From Microcaldota archaeon (GTDB lineage: Archaea; Micrarchaeota; Micrarchaeia; Micrarchaeales; CABMGC01): a stretch of DNA of 50,063 nucleotides. Shown here piece after piece: positions 11,777 through 21,759 of the stretch. The stretch's first letter is position 1. Every line of letters begins with the position of its first letter. A program made the position numbers and the translations under genes. The notes under the pieces are model-generated. The model searched no databases and was not told the origin of the DNA. It saw only the letters and a program-made list of their open reading frames with translations. The stretch is taken from NCBI GenBank assembly GCA_023256495.1, contig JAGDXY010000003.1, positions 1 through 50,063 on the forward strand, written 5' to 3'.

Positions 11777-12196
11777 ATGAAATTATTATTAACTGGAGAA
11801 TATATTATAAATGAAAAGGGTAATGTAGTAATGTGGCCAGAAGAAGTAATAAGCATAATACAATCGCTAAATAAAAAAGAGGTTGATGAACTAAAGAGAG
11901 GCGTTGATGAATCAAGACTTAATGAAATAAAAGCAAATAGCAAAAATAGATTAAATAAAATAGCGCTAGATGAAAATGGAAAAAAAGAATTGGAAAAATA
12001 TTTATATGATGACAAATTTGAATTTATTACTACTATAACTGTAAATCAACAAGGATATGTTGTAGGTTCATATAGTCCTTTTTCTGCATATCATGTACTA
12101 TGCAAAAAAGATGAATGCATAAATCTATATAATGAAATAGATAAAATAATAAAAGAAGAAATAGAGCTTATATCAATAAGAGCGCTAAAAAGATAA
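11777..12196 (+). CDS. Conserved-looking hypothetical protein (139 aa)
   Basis: Intact ORF 8 bp after map; no recognised motif. Confidence 0.7.
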   Translation: MKLLLTGEYIINEKGNVVMWPEEVISIIQSLNKKEVDELKRGVDESRLNEIKANSKNRLNKIALDENGKKELEKYLYDDKFEFITTITVNQQGYVVGSYSPFSAYHVLCKKDECINLYNEIDKIIKEEIELISIRALKR

Positions 12197-12197
12197 G

Positions 12198-14561
12198 CTA
12201 CTCACATTTGCTATAACCACATGTCTTGCAGGTATAGCAACCATTTTCATATATAAGTGTCTTCTCACCACATTTTGGACATACTAACATTTCAAATCCA
12301 TTTTTTTTATTTTCTTTATTATCGTTTTCTTTGTTTTGCTCATCTTTTTCTTTGCTTAGCTGTTTTTGTATACCATCCTCAAAATTAGATGCAAGTTCTT
12401 TTGTTTTAAAATTAAATCTTCCCAGACCTATTTCTATGGCCTTTGCTATTGCATCTGGAATACTATATATCTTTACTCCTCTATCCCAAAATGTTTCATC
12501 TGATGATTTTATACCTTTAAGACTATTTAACACTTCATCTATGCTACCTCCTATCTGAAGATATTTACTTATTAATCTTCCTATTGCCTCTGTATAAGAT
12601 TTACCTTCGCTTCCTGTTTTTCCTAAATTTATAAAGACTTCTTTTGGAACATTGTTTTCATCAAAATTCAATGTAACATATAAAGCACCTGACATTGTAT
12701 TTAGTTTTATTGTTTTTCCTGTCATTGTTGTAGGTCTTTCCCATTTCTCTTTTTCTGCTTTATTTTCTTTCTTTTCTTCTTTCTTCTTTGAATCTTCTGT
12801 AATTAATATGCCCTCTCTTGAACCCTCTCTATATACTGTTATTCCCTTGCAGCCTTGTTTCCATGCTTCCATATAAATATTACCAACTTCTTCTACAGAA
12901 GTATCACTAGGCAAGTTCACTGTTGAGGAGATTGCACCATCTATGTGTTTTTGTATTGTTGCTTGCATCCTTACTCTGAAATGTGGATTTATATTATAGG
13001 CTTTAACAAAGAAGCTTGGTAAATCTTTTTCATCAGTAATATTAAACATTGCCATGTATTGTTTTACTAGTGGGTGATAAACCTTAAACTCGCCTTTGCT
13101 TAATGATTCACTTCTTCTTATATAACTAAACTCAAATATAGGCTCTATTCCACTAGACGTGCCTGCTAATATAGAACCGCTACCAACAGGTGGCACAGTA
13201 AGTATAGCAACGTTTCTTAAGCCAAACTGCTTTATCTTCTCTTTAATCTCATCTGGCAATTGCTTAATAAATTCCATCGATAAGTGCTTTTCAGCATCAA
13301 ACATTGGAAATGGTCCTTTTTCTTTTGCAGTTTCTATGCTTTCATCATAGGCCTTTATTTTTATGAAATCGAATAACTTATCAACAAATTGGAGTGCTTC
13401 CTCTGAATCATATCTAAGCTTTAATTTAACTAACATATCTGCTAATCCAGTAAAACCAATACCTATCCTCCTACCACGCATTGATGCTTCTCTTTGTTCA
13501 GGTAATGGATGCTTATCCTTATTGTAATCAAGCACATCATCTAAGAATCTAACTGAATATCTTACTGTTTTTTCCAATGATTGCCAATCAATAGAAGCAT
13601 GATCAGTAAATGGATCTTTTACAAAATAGCTTAAATTTATATTGCCTAAATCGCAAGCACCATAATCCTCTAGTATCTGTTCTGAACAAGGGTTTGTCCC
13701 TTTTACATTCATGCCATTATATTCACTTGGTGAAAACCTCTTTGCAGTATCCCAGAATATTATTCCAGGTTCAGCCCATTGATGAGCAGATTTTATAAGT
13801 TCATTCCAAATTTCTCTTGCTTTTACTTTCTTTTCTATTTTACCTATTACTTTATTTTCATATCTAAGAGTAAATTCTTCATCATTTTCTACCGCTCTCA
13901 TAAATTCATCGCTTACTTTAACGCTAATATTTGCATATCTTACCTTTGTCAAATTCTGCTTCACTTTTATAAAATCAAATATATCTGGGTGACTAACTTC
14001 TATTGTTATCATTAGTGCTCCTCTTCTACCTTGCTGACCTATTGTATGTGTGGTCTCGCTCATTATTTCCATAAAAGATACACTACCGGATGATTTTAAA
14101 GCAGCATTGTGAACTGGGCTTCCCTTAGGCCTTAGTATTGAAATGTCTACACCTACACCACCACCATAGCTATATGTTCTAGCTGCTTCTTTGCACCAAT
14201 TAAATATGCCTTCTATGCTGTCTTCTTTTATTGGTATATAATAACAATTAATTAAAGTAACTTTTCTCTTTTCATTGCCAGCACCAAATAAAATTCTACC
14301 ACCTGGAATAAACTTAAAGTCTTCAAGAAGCCAATAAAATTTATCTTCCCATTCTTTCTTTTTCTCATCTCTTTCTACGCTTGCTATTGCTCTTGCTACC
14401 CTGTGCCATGTCTCTATTGGTGTTTTCTCTATTATATTATTGTTCTCATCTCTTAAAGCATATTTTTCATAGAAAACTCTTGCTCTTATTTCATCATTAG
14501 CAAAAAAATCTAAAGTTTCTTTAGGAATGGCTAGTTCTTGTTCATCTGCAACCATGATCAC
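12198..14561 (-). CDS. nrdJ: Adenosylcobalamin-dependent (class II) ribonucleotide reductase
   Basis: FIPGGRILFGAG, GGGVGVDISILRPKG, NPCSEQILEDYGACDLGNINLS, C-terminal zinc ribbon CPKCGEKTLIYENGCYTCKTCGYSKCE. Confidence 0.93.
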   Translation of the reverse strand: MIMVADEQELAIPKETLDFFANDEIRARVFYEKYALRDENNNIIEKTPIETWHRVARAIASVERDEKKKEWEDKFYWLLEDFKFIPGGRILFGAGNEKRKVTLINCYYIPIKEDSIEGIFNWCKEAARTYSYGGGVGVDISILRPKGSPVHNAALKSSGSVSFMEIMSETTHTIGQQGRRGALMITIEVSHPDIFDFIKVKQNLTKVRYANISVKVSDEFMRAVENDEEFTLRYENKVIGKIEKKVKAREIWNELIKSAHQWAEPGIIFWDTAKRFSPSEYNGMNVKGTNPCSEQILEDYGACDLGNINLSYFVKDPFTDHASIDWQSLEKTVRYSVRFLDDVLDYNKDKHPLPEQREASMRGRRIGIGFTGLADMLVKLKLRYDSEEALQFVDKLFDFIKIKAYDESIETAKEKGPFPMFDAEKHLSMEFIKQLPDEIKEKIKQFGLRNVAILTVPPVGSGSILAGTSSGIEPIFEFSYIRRSESLSKGEFKVYHPLVKQYMAMFNITDEKDLPSFFVKAYNINPHFRVRMQATIQKHIDGAISSTVNLPSDTSVEEVGNIYMEAWKQGCKGITVYREGSREGILITEDSKKKEEKKENKAEKEKWERPTTMTGKTIKLNTMSGALYVTLNFDENNVPKEVFINLGKTGSEGKSYTEAIGRLISKYLQIGGSIDEVLNSLKGIKSSDETFWDRGVKIYSIPDAIAKAIEIGLGRFNFKTKELASNFEDGIQKQLSKEKDEQNKENDNKENKKNGFEMLVCPKCGEKTLIYENGCYTCKTCGYSKCE

Positions 14562-14655
14562 ACCTTTAAGAAATTTTCAAAAAATATTTTTATATGTTTT
14601 TTAAAAAAGTAAAAACAAAACTATATAAAAGTAAAAATAGATAAATAAAAATGAT

Positions 14656-15582
14656 ATGGATCTAGATTTTGCATATGTATTTCCTTTTTCAAACGAGGCA
14701 AGAGATTATATAAGACAAGCAGGTATTAATAAAATAGAAAAGGAATACCTTGATGAAGCATTTTTAAAAATAAAAGAGCTTGCAAAGAATAATAAGATTG
14801 AATTTATGAAAACTATTTTAGATAATATAAAAGTTTCTTATATAATAACGTTTGCATATACAAAAATGCTACTGTTTGCATTTAAATATAATTATTTAAT
14901 AAATGCATTTGCAGAAGAAGAGGCAAGAAGAAGCATAGCTGGATTAAATACATTAGAAAACAACATAAAATTAGATTATATAAAAAGAATAGCAAGCGAG
15001 CTAAATCTAGTTTTCAAAATGAATAATGATATGTTTGTACTAAGTGTGTTTGATATACTTAAAATTAAAAATAAGAGTGAAAATTTAACAGAAATGCATT
15101 TATTTAAAGGAGAAGTCTATATGAATATAAATGAATTTCTTAATTTAATAAGAGATAAAATAAGAGAGAATATATTAAACTCTTTCTCTAAATTAGAAGA
15201 ACCACCAAAGGAAGTAATTTCTTTTGCTAATGAAAAGAAAGAAGAAATAAACAAAATCATTTTCAAAGAAAGCAATACAAATAAGACTAATACAAATTTA
15301 AATTGGATAGAGGCATTATTAAAAAAGCCAATAGATGATGGCAGGCATAGGGTAGTAAATCTTATACTTGCACCTTATTTAGTAAATGTAAAAGGTTTAC
15401 CAATAGAAGAGGCTGTTAGGATCATTAGTAATTATATTGAAGAATGCAAGAAGGTAAATCCCAATACAAAGATTAACGAAACTTATATAAGGTATCAATG
15501 TGAATATGCAAAAAAGAGGGGTTTAAAACCATTATCTAAAGAAAAGGCAAAAACAATATTTGGTGATTTAATTGATACATAA
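14656..15582 (+). CDS. DNA primase large subunit-like protein: PriL-type N-terminus, PriX-like C-terminus, no Fe-S cysteine set
   Basis: N-terminal YVFPFSNEARDYIRQAG; C-terminal DGRHRVVNLILAPYLVNVKGLPIEEAVRII...YIRYQCEYAKKRGLKPLS. Only two Cys in the whole protein. Confidence 0.75.
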   Translation: MDLDFAYVFPFSNEARDYIRQAGINKIEKEYLDEAFLKIKELAKNNKIEFMKTILDNIKVSYIITFAYTKMLLFAFKYNYLINAFAEEEARRSIAGLNTLENNIKLDYIKRIASELNLVFKMNNDMFVLSVFDILKIKNKSENLTEMHLFKGEVYMNINEFLNLIRDKIRENILNSFSKLEEPPKEVISFANEKKEEINKIIFKESNTNKTNTNLNWIEALLKKPIDDGRHRVVNLILAPYLVNVKGLPIEEAVRIISNYIEECKKVNPNTKINETYIRYQCEYAKKRGLKPLSKEKAKTIFGDLIDT

Positions 15583-15712
15583 GCTTTGTTATATATGCAA
15601 TAAAGAAGCAAAGCATGTTTGTAAATTGTGCGGTAGACCTGTATGTGATGATCATTTTATAAAAGAAAAGGGCATATGCACTGCATGCGCAAAAGGTAGA
15701 TTTATACAATGA
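15572..15712 (+). CDS. 46-aa zinc-finger mini-protein (MIHKLCYICNKEAKHVCKLCGRPVCDDHFIKEKGICTACAKGRFIQ)
   Basis: Manual translation from TTG start with GGTGA upstream; regular CxxC/CxxC/CxxH/CxxC pattern; overlaps the priL-like stop. Not in ORF track. Confidence 0.65.
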   Translation: MIHKLCYICNKEAKHVCKLCGRPVCDDHFIKEKGICTACAKGRFIQ

Positions 15713-15974
15713 AATCCATGATATCTTTTCCTTCAGGAAATGCAATACCATTCTTTGCTCTTATTGGTATATCATATTCGTTTGCTATCTTTATTATTTC
15801 GCTTAAATCAATGTTCTTATCTGTAAACAATTCAATGAATTTTATGTTTCCTTTTGTCTCCTCTCTTAATTGAAAAGTAATCTGTTGATATACACCGCTT
15901 CTCTTAACCCTTATTTTTATTCCTTCCTTCCTTACTTTTTCTATATCAATCTTTGGCACAATTAAATTATACAA
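15702..15974 (-). CDS. Hypothetical protein (90 aa)
   Basis: Intact ORF filling the gap between priL-like and polC. Confidence 0.6.
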   Translation of the reverse strand: MYNLIVPKIDIEKVRKEGIKIRVKRSGVYQQITFQLREETKGNIKFIELFTDKNIDLSEIIKIANEYDIPIRAKNGIAFPEGKDIMDFIV

Positions 15975-16059
15975 ATAAGATTAATTAATCAATACTTTTG
16001 TAATAAAATAATACAAAAATTTAGTGAAGTTCTTAAATTTTTAAACAAAATCTAAAGAT

Positions 16060-19000
16060 ATGGATACTGATGCTTATTTTGACAAATTAAAAGATGAATT
16101 TTATAAATTATATAATATAGCAAACAGCGCCAGATCTAAAGGTTTTGATCCAGAAAAAGAAGTAGAAATAAAACCCGCACCAGACTTAGCAGCAAGAGTA
16201 GAAGGTATAATAGGTGTTAAAGGTATAGGTGAACTCATAAAAGAGAGATTAAATAAAATAACTTCAAGAACTGCACTAGCTTTTGATATCGTAAAAGAGA
16301 TATGTATTGGCGATAAGTTTAAGGATAAAAAAGAGATAGAAAGAATCGATCTTGCTGTAAAGACCGCATTGGCTATAGTTACAGAGGGTATATTGGTAGC
16401 TCCGACAGAGGGAATACAAACAGTAAAGATGTTTTATAATGAAGACAATACCCCTTATGTAGCTATTTTATATGCTGGCCCTATAAGAAGTGCAGGTGGC
16501 ACTGCTGTAGCATTATCAGTAGCGTTTGCAGATTATGCAAGGAGATTCTTCAATATAGATAGATATAAGCCTAGCGAAAAAGAAATAGAGAGATATGTTG
16601 AAGAAATTGAACTTTATCATACAAGAGTAGCAAGATTGCAGTATAGGCCAAGCGATGATGAGATAAGACATATAGTAAAGAATTGTCCTGTTTGTGTTGA
16701 TGGGGTTGCAACAGAGGATTTAGAATTGAGTACATATAGAAATATAAAAAGAAAGAATATAGAAGGAAAAGAAGAGATGATAACAAATAGAATAAGAGGC
16801 GGAGTACCTTTAGTATTATGTGAGGGTATAGCACAGAAGGCAAAAAAATTAACAAAAGAGCTTAAATATGTAAATTTGGATTGGAATTGGCTTGAGCCTC
16901 TATACAATAAGAAAATTGTAGAAGAGAAAAAAGAAGATGTAGATACAAATTTCTTAAGCGAATTGGTTGGCGGTAGACCTATATTGGCATATCCAAATAG
17001 AATAGGGGGCTTTAGATTAAGATATGGTAGAAGTAGGTTTACCGGCTTAGCCGCCATGGGGTTCAATCCGGCAACGATGCTTATATTAGAGGGTTTTATG
17101 GCTGTAGGTACACAATTAAAAATGTCACAACCAAGGAAAGGAACAATATCGATGCCTGTAGATAGCATTGAAGGGCCTTTTGTAGTATTAGATAATGGCG
17201 ATGCATTGAGAATTAATAATGCAAAAGATGCAAAGTCTTTACAAAATAAGGTAAAGAAGATTATATCGCTTGGTGATATCTTAATATCTTATGGTGACTT
17301 TAAACATGCAAATGCGCCACTATTACCAACAAGCTACGTTGAGGAATTTTGGGAAAGTGAAGTAAAGAGCAAATTAAATAAGGAAATAAATGCTAGCGAT
17401 ATAGATTTTATATCGGCTTTTAATTTATCAAAAGAGCTTAATATACCACTACCACCAAAATTCATTTATGAATTTCAGGCCCTTAAAAAAGATGAAATAA
17501 TATACTTGATAAATTTCTTTATTCCAACAATAGAAAGGTACAAAGAAGTAAATGAAATAAATGATTTTGCAATAAATAAAGATGATAATGTAAAAAATAT
17601 CTTAGAGCTATTATGTGTGCCGCATAAAATAAGAGAGAATAAGATAATAATAGAAAGAGATTATTTCCTAGCACTTCTCACAGAATTAGGTTTTATTAAT
17701 AAGGATCTATCAATAAAAATACCGGAGTATAATGAGATAAGCACAGATGATCCATTAGAATTGATAAATAAAGTATCTATATTTAAAGTGCCAAGAAGGT
17801 CTACATTTATTGGTGCAAGAATAGGCAGACCTGAGAAAGCAAAAGAAAGACTAATGAAACCAGCGCCACATGCTCTTTTTCCTATAGGAGAGACAAGAGA
17901 TAGGGATATAGCAAAACTATATCAATTAAGCAAAAAACAGTTCGGTAGGTTAAAAGTAAGCGTTGAGATAGCAAATTATTACTGTCCAAGCTGTAAGAGA
18001 TTAATCGAAGGGCCATATTGCTACCCATGTAATACGCGTGCTATATTGCAATACACATGCCCAAAGTGTGGAAACAAAACATTTAAAGAAATTTGTGAAC
18101 TTTGCGGAACAAAGACAGTACCATATCAAGAAAGAGAGATAGATATAGAAGACATTATAGAAAAGGCAATGAGCAATTTAGAAATTAAGAATATACCAAA
18201 TCAATTAAAAGGAGTAAAAGGACTTACAAACAAAAATAAAGAAGCAGAGCCTATAGAAAAAGGTATACTTAGAAGCAAATATAATGTATATGTATTTAAG
18301 GATGGGACATGTAGGTTTGATTCAACAGATGCACCTATAACCCACTTCTACCCAAAAGAGATACATGTAAGTGTTGAAAAGTTAAGAGAGATGGGCTATG
18401 ACAAAGACTATTTAGGAAATGAATTGGTTTCTGATGAACAACTTGTTGAATTAAAACACCAAGATATAATAATAAATACTAAAGGGCTTGAATATCTTTA
18501 CAAAGTTGCTAACTTTATAGATGAATTGCTGGTTAGATTCTACAAGATGGAACCTTTTTATAATTTGAAAAAACCAGAGGATCTAATAGGTCATTTAGTA
18601 ATAACATTATCACCACATACTTCTTGTGGTGTTTTATCTAGAATAATTGGCTATACAGATGCTAGAGTTGGTTTAGCGCACCCTTATTTAATAGCAGCAA
18701 GGAGAAGGAATTGTGATGGAGATGAAGATTCTGCTATGCTATTACTAGATGCTCTGCTTAATTTTTCTAGACATTATTTATCAAGTACTATAGGGGGTAC
18801 TATGGATGCTCCTATAGTACTATCATTAAATATATATCCAGAAGAGGTAGATGATGAAGCACACGATATAGAGGTTGTTGATCAATTGCCTTTAGAGTTT
18901 TATTATAAATCCTATGAAAATGCAATGCCTAGTGATATACCTATAGAAACAGTAAAAGACAGACTTACAAAAAATTCTAACAAATATGAAAACTTAATGT

Positions 19001-19482
19001 TTTCAATAAAAGCAAGCAGTAAAAGCATAGATGATTCGCCAAAAAAGAGTCTTTATGTAACATTAAATACAATGGAAGATAAGATAAAGGCAGAGTTTGA
19101 ATTAATGGAAAAGATATATGCAATAGATAAAAAAGATGCAGCAAGTAGATTAATAGTAAGCCACTTCTTGCCAGATATGATTGGTAATTTGCATTCTTTT
19201 TCAAAGCAAATATTCAGATGCTCTGTATGCAATAGAAAATATAGAAGAATTCCATTAAGCGGAAAATGCGAGTATGATAATGGAAATTTGCTTTTGACTA
19301 TATCGCGTGGTAGCATAGAAAAGTATCTTGACAATGCGTTAAATCTAGCATATAAATATGATGTTGATGATTACATAAAAGAAAGGTTGAATCTTATAAA
19401 AGAAGAGATCAAAAATATGTTTGATTTGACAGTAAACGAAGAAAAGAGTGTTGGACAATTTGATCTAAGCAAGTTTGTTTAG
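16060..19482 (+). CDS. polC: DNA polymerase D large subunit DP2
   Basis: 1140 aa; AGPIRSAGGTA, several Zn fingers (CPSCKRLIEGPYCYPC, CPKCGNKTFKEICELCG), HPYLIAARRRNCDGDEDS catalytic region; no visible intein. Confidence 0.96.
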   Translation: MDTDAYFDKLKDEFYKLYNIANSARSKGFDPEKEVEIKPAPDLAARVEGIIGVKGIGELIKERLNKITSRTALAFDIVKEICIGDKFKDKKEIERIDLAVKTALAIVTEGILVAPTEGIQTVKMFYNEDNTPYVAILYAGPIRSAGGTAVALSVAFADYARRFFNIDRYKPSEKEIERYVEEIELYHTRVARLQYRPSDDEIRHIVKNCPVCVDGVATEDLELSTYRNIKRKNIEGKEEMITNRIRGGVPLVLCEGIAQKAKKLTKELKYVNLDWNWLEPLYNKKIVEEKKEDVDTNFLSELVGGRPILAYPNRIGGFRLRYGRSRFTGLAAMGFNPATMLILEGFMAVGTQLKMSQPRKGTISMPVDSIEGPFVVLDNGDALRINNAKDAKSLQNKVKKIISLGDILISYGDFKHANAPLLPTSYVEEFWESEVKSKLNKEINASDIDFISAFNLSKELNIPLPPKFIYEFQALKKDEIIYLINFFIPTIERYKEVNEINDFAINKDDNVKNILELLCVPHKIRENKIIIERDYFLALLTELGFINKDLSIKIPEYNEISTDDPLELINKVSIFKVPRRSTFIGARIGRPEKAKERLMKPAPHALFPIGETRDRDIAKLYQLSKKQFGRLKVSVEIANYYCPSCKRLIEGPYCYPCNTRAILQYTCPKCGNKTFKEICELCGTKTVPYQEREIDIEDIIEKAMSNLEIKNIPNQLKGVKGLTNKNKEAEPIEKGILRSKYNVYVFKDGTCRFDSTDAPITHFYPKEIHVSVEKLREMGYDKDYLGNELVSDEQLVELKHQDIIINTKGLEYLYKVANFIDELLVRFYKMEPFYNLKKPEDLIGHLVITLSPHTSCGVLSRIIGYTDARVGLAHPYLIAARRRNCDGDEDSAMLLLDALLNFSRHYLSSTIGGTMDAPIVLSLNIYPEEVDDEAHDIEVVDQLPLEFYYKSYENAMPSDIPIETVKDRLTKNSNKYENLMFSIKASSKSIDDSPKKSLYVTLNTMEDKIKAEFELMEKIYAIDKKDAASRLIVSHFLPDMIGNLHSFSKQIFRCSVCNRKYRRIPLSGKCEYDNGNLLLTISRGSIEKYLDNALNLAYKYDVDDYIKERLNLIKEEIKNMFDLTVNEEKSVGQFDLSKFV

Positions 19483-20195
19483 ATCTTATAATTTATTATA
19501 ACCCTAGATTTATCTGAAGCATGTATCTCTAATTGATCATTTATTTTTTTAACCTTAGCAAATTCTATCTTTACTGTAGTTCCTATATTAATCTCACTAG
19601 TCAATAATGCAGAAGAATCCCACATAACGAGTTTCATTTTATTTTGGTTTTTATCTGTAATCTCACAATCTACTACATTCCTTTGCTTGCCATCTCTATC
19701 AAAATATTTCAAAGAGCCAATAGAAGTTATTGAACCTATTATGTCTGATATTTCTCCATCTTTTAGATTTGAAAAATCATCTATGCCAAACGGATGCGGC
19801 TCTCTTCTATATATAGAGGTTGATTTTGTTGAATGTAATTCTATTCCTTTCTCAGAATTTTTAACCCTCAAAAACTTTATAAGAACCTTGTCCCCTCTCT
19901 CTATAGGTATTTTGTCTACTAGATCTGCAAAATTGTCCCATAAGACTAGTCTAACAAAGTTGGTTCCATTGCCTAAAACACCATGCCTAACGTTATGTGT
20001 TTGCTGATTTCTATTAAATACTCTCTTATTGAATAGTCTTATTACATAGTCTTCTATATCTACTATGGAATCAACAGATATAGTATTAGATAATAGAGAG
20101 CTAGCGCTATACTTGTTATTACCACTAGCTATCTTATTTGCAGTATTCTTATCTATCATACCGCTATAATCATTTATTACTTCTTCCGGAACCAT
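19479..20195 (-). CDS. Replication protein A-like ssDNA-binding protein (OB folds)
   Basis: Two OB-type segments (FVRLVLWDNFADLVDKIPIERGDKVLI; MKLVMWDSSALLTSEINIGTTVKIEFAKV); next to polC. Confidence 0.8.
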   Translation of the reverse strand: MVPEEVINDYSGMIDKNTANKIASGNNKYSASSLLSNTISVDSIVDIEDYVIRLFNKRVFNRNQQTHNVRHGVLGNGTNFVRLVLWDNFADLVDKIPIERGDKVLIKFLRVKNSEKGIELHSTKSTSIYRREPHPFGIDDFSNLKDGEISDIIGSITSIGSLKYFDRDGKQRNVVDCEITDKNQNKMKLVMWDSSALLTSEINIGTTVKIEFAKVKKINDQLEIHASDKSRVIINYKI

Positions 20196-20254
20196 TAATT
20201 TTCTTAATGAAAAGATGTTTTTATTTTTTATGTTTTTAATAATTTAGTATTGCA

Positions 20255-21565
20255 ATGTACCTAGATATATTTTTAATTGCGGTATTGAGCTTCATAATAG
20301 CAATCAAGTTAATGCCTAAAAAAGGAGTATTGATTGCATATAATCTTTTTACTCTTTTATTCTTATTGCTTTTATTCAACAAAAATTATTCTTTCAATTT
20401 TTTAGGTTTGCCTTTCTCTATTTATTTTAATGGTCTTGGATATATTTTAGCAATAATGACTAATATTGTCTTAGTAGCAATAACATTAACTTTAGATTCT
20501 TTCATACAATTCAAAAAAGACCTTTTCTATTTATTATATAGCATTGTTTCTTTTTCTAGCTTATTTACATTCATAGCAAGCAATCTCTTTTCTGTGTTTA
20601 TTTTTTGGGAAATTACTGAAATAATTATATTCTTGTCTATCTATATCTTTGGAGGCATAGAAAGAAGAAAAGCAGCTATAAAGTTTATGTTGTTCTCTAT
20701 ATTATCAACTACTTTATTGTTATTTGGTTTACTTGGCATATATTCACAAAACACTAGTTTTTCAATAGCTAATATTAATAATAAGATCATCTATCTTTCG
20801 ATAATGTGCTTAGTAATAGCTGCAATGATTAAGATAGGCGTTGTTCCATTTCATTATTGGGTACCAGATGCATACCAAGAAGCGCCAATGCCAATAACTA
20901 TATTACTTGCTTCTTCTATTTCAAAATTTGGTATATATTTATTATCTTTTATAATGCCAGAAGTATTAGGCAATATAGTAATTCTTTCATGGCTTATAAT
21001 ATCAATAAGCTATGTTCTTATTATAGCAATAAGTGAAAAATCAATTAAGAAATTATTTTCATATATAAGCATAGGTGAATTAGGCATAATAGGCATAGCT
21101 GCTGAAACAGGTTCAAAATCTATAATAATGCTTCTTAGCTTAGGCCATGGTTTAGCTATAGCCTCTATATTCCTAATAATAGGCTATGTAATACTTGTGT
21201 TTGATACAGATAATATAGATAAAATGGTTGCTACTTTAAAATATATACCTAACTTTTCTTATTTAATGATCATAGCATCATTTATATTAGTTGGTTTGCC
21301 AACTTCATCTACATTTTTTGGCGACTTGATGTTATTTATTTATGGATTTAAAGAATTTAGTTATATTATATTGACAATAATGCCTTTAATAGCAATTATT
21401 GGAGGCATATTATTTTATGTAATAGAAAAAGCATTTATGAAAAAAGAAGAATTAATTTATGTTTTTTATAATCCAATGGCTTTTTATATTGCAATAGCAT
21501 TGTTAATATCAATAAATTTGGTTATAACTTTTATACTAACGGACTTTAATCTCATAAATATTTAA
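20255..21565 (+). CDS. NuoM/MrpD-like antiporter subunit of complex I
   Basis: IFWEITEIIIF, KIGVVPFHYWVPDAYQEAPMPITILLASSISKFGIY, KKLFSYISIGELG, GLPTSSTFFGDLMLF (position of NuoM GEF). Confidence 0.85.
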   Translation: MYLDIFLIAVLSFIIAIKLMPKKGVLIAYNLFTLLFLLLLFNKNYSFNFLGLPFSIYFNGLGYILAIMTNIVLVAITLTLDSFIQFKKDLFYLLYSIVSFSSLFTFIASNLFSVFIFWEITEIIIFLSIYIFGGIERRKAAIKFMLFSILSTTLLLFGLLGIYSQNTSFSIANINNKIIYLSIMCLVIAAMIKIGVVPFHYWVPDAYQEAPMPITILLASSISKFGIYLLSFIMPEVLGNIVILSWLIISISYVLIIAISEKSIKKLFSYISIGELGIIGIAAETGSKSIIMLLSLGHGLAIASIFLIIGYVILVFDTDNIDKMVATLKYIPNFSYLMIIASFILVGLPTSSTFFGDLMLFIYGFKEFSYIILTIMPLIAIIGGILFYVIEKAFMKKEELIYVFYNPMAFYIAIALLISINLVITFILTDFNLINI

Positions 21566-21582
21566 AGCAAAGAAAATCTAGA

Positions 21583-21657
21583 CGGGCCCGGTGGGATTTG
21601 AACCCACGACTTGCTGGTTAAAAGCCAGCCACTCTGGCCAAGCTGAGTTACGGGCCC
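21583..21657 (-). tRNA. tRNA-Lys(UUU)
   Basis: Minus strand GGGCCCGTAACTCAGCTTGGCCAGAGTGGCTGGCTTTTAACCAGCAAGTCGTGGGTTCAAATCCCACCGGGCCCG; 7-bp acceptor stem, loop CTTTTAA, no encoded CCA. Confidence 0.95.
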
Positions 21658-21759
21658 AAAAAAATCTCTATATTTTACTTTAATACAAATAAATATTTAT
21701 TATTATTTTAGTAGAAAAGAATAAAAATATAAAATGCGGAAAATATAAATAGGATTTAA

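Noticed and set aside
12198-14561. C-terminal CxxC cluster of NrdJ as a fused regulatory domain
   Set aside because: A C-terminal zinc ribbon is common in class II ribonucleotide reductases.
16617-17168. 183-aa minus ORF within polC
   Set aside because: Antisense to a clearly conserved DP2 region; shadow ORF.
16060-19482. Possible intein in DP2
   Set aside because: The protein is continuous across conserved blocks and of normal length for DP2; no intein-like insertion seen.
19479-19482. Interlocked TTAG stop codons of polC and RPA-like gene
   Set aside because: Real 4-nt convergent overlap, but this is ordinary in compact genomes.
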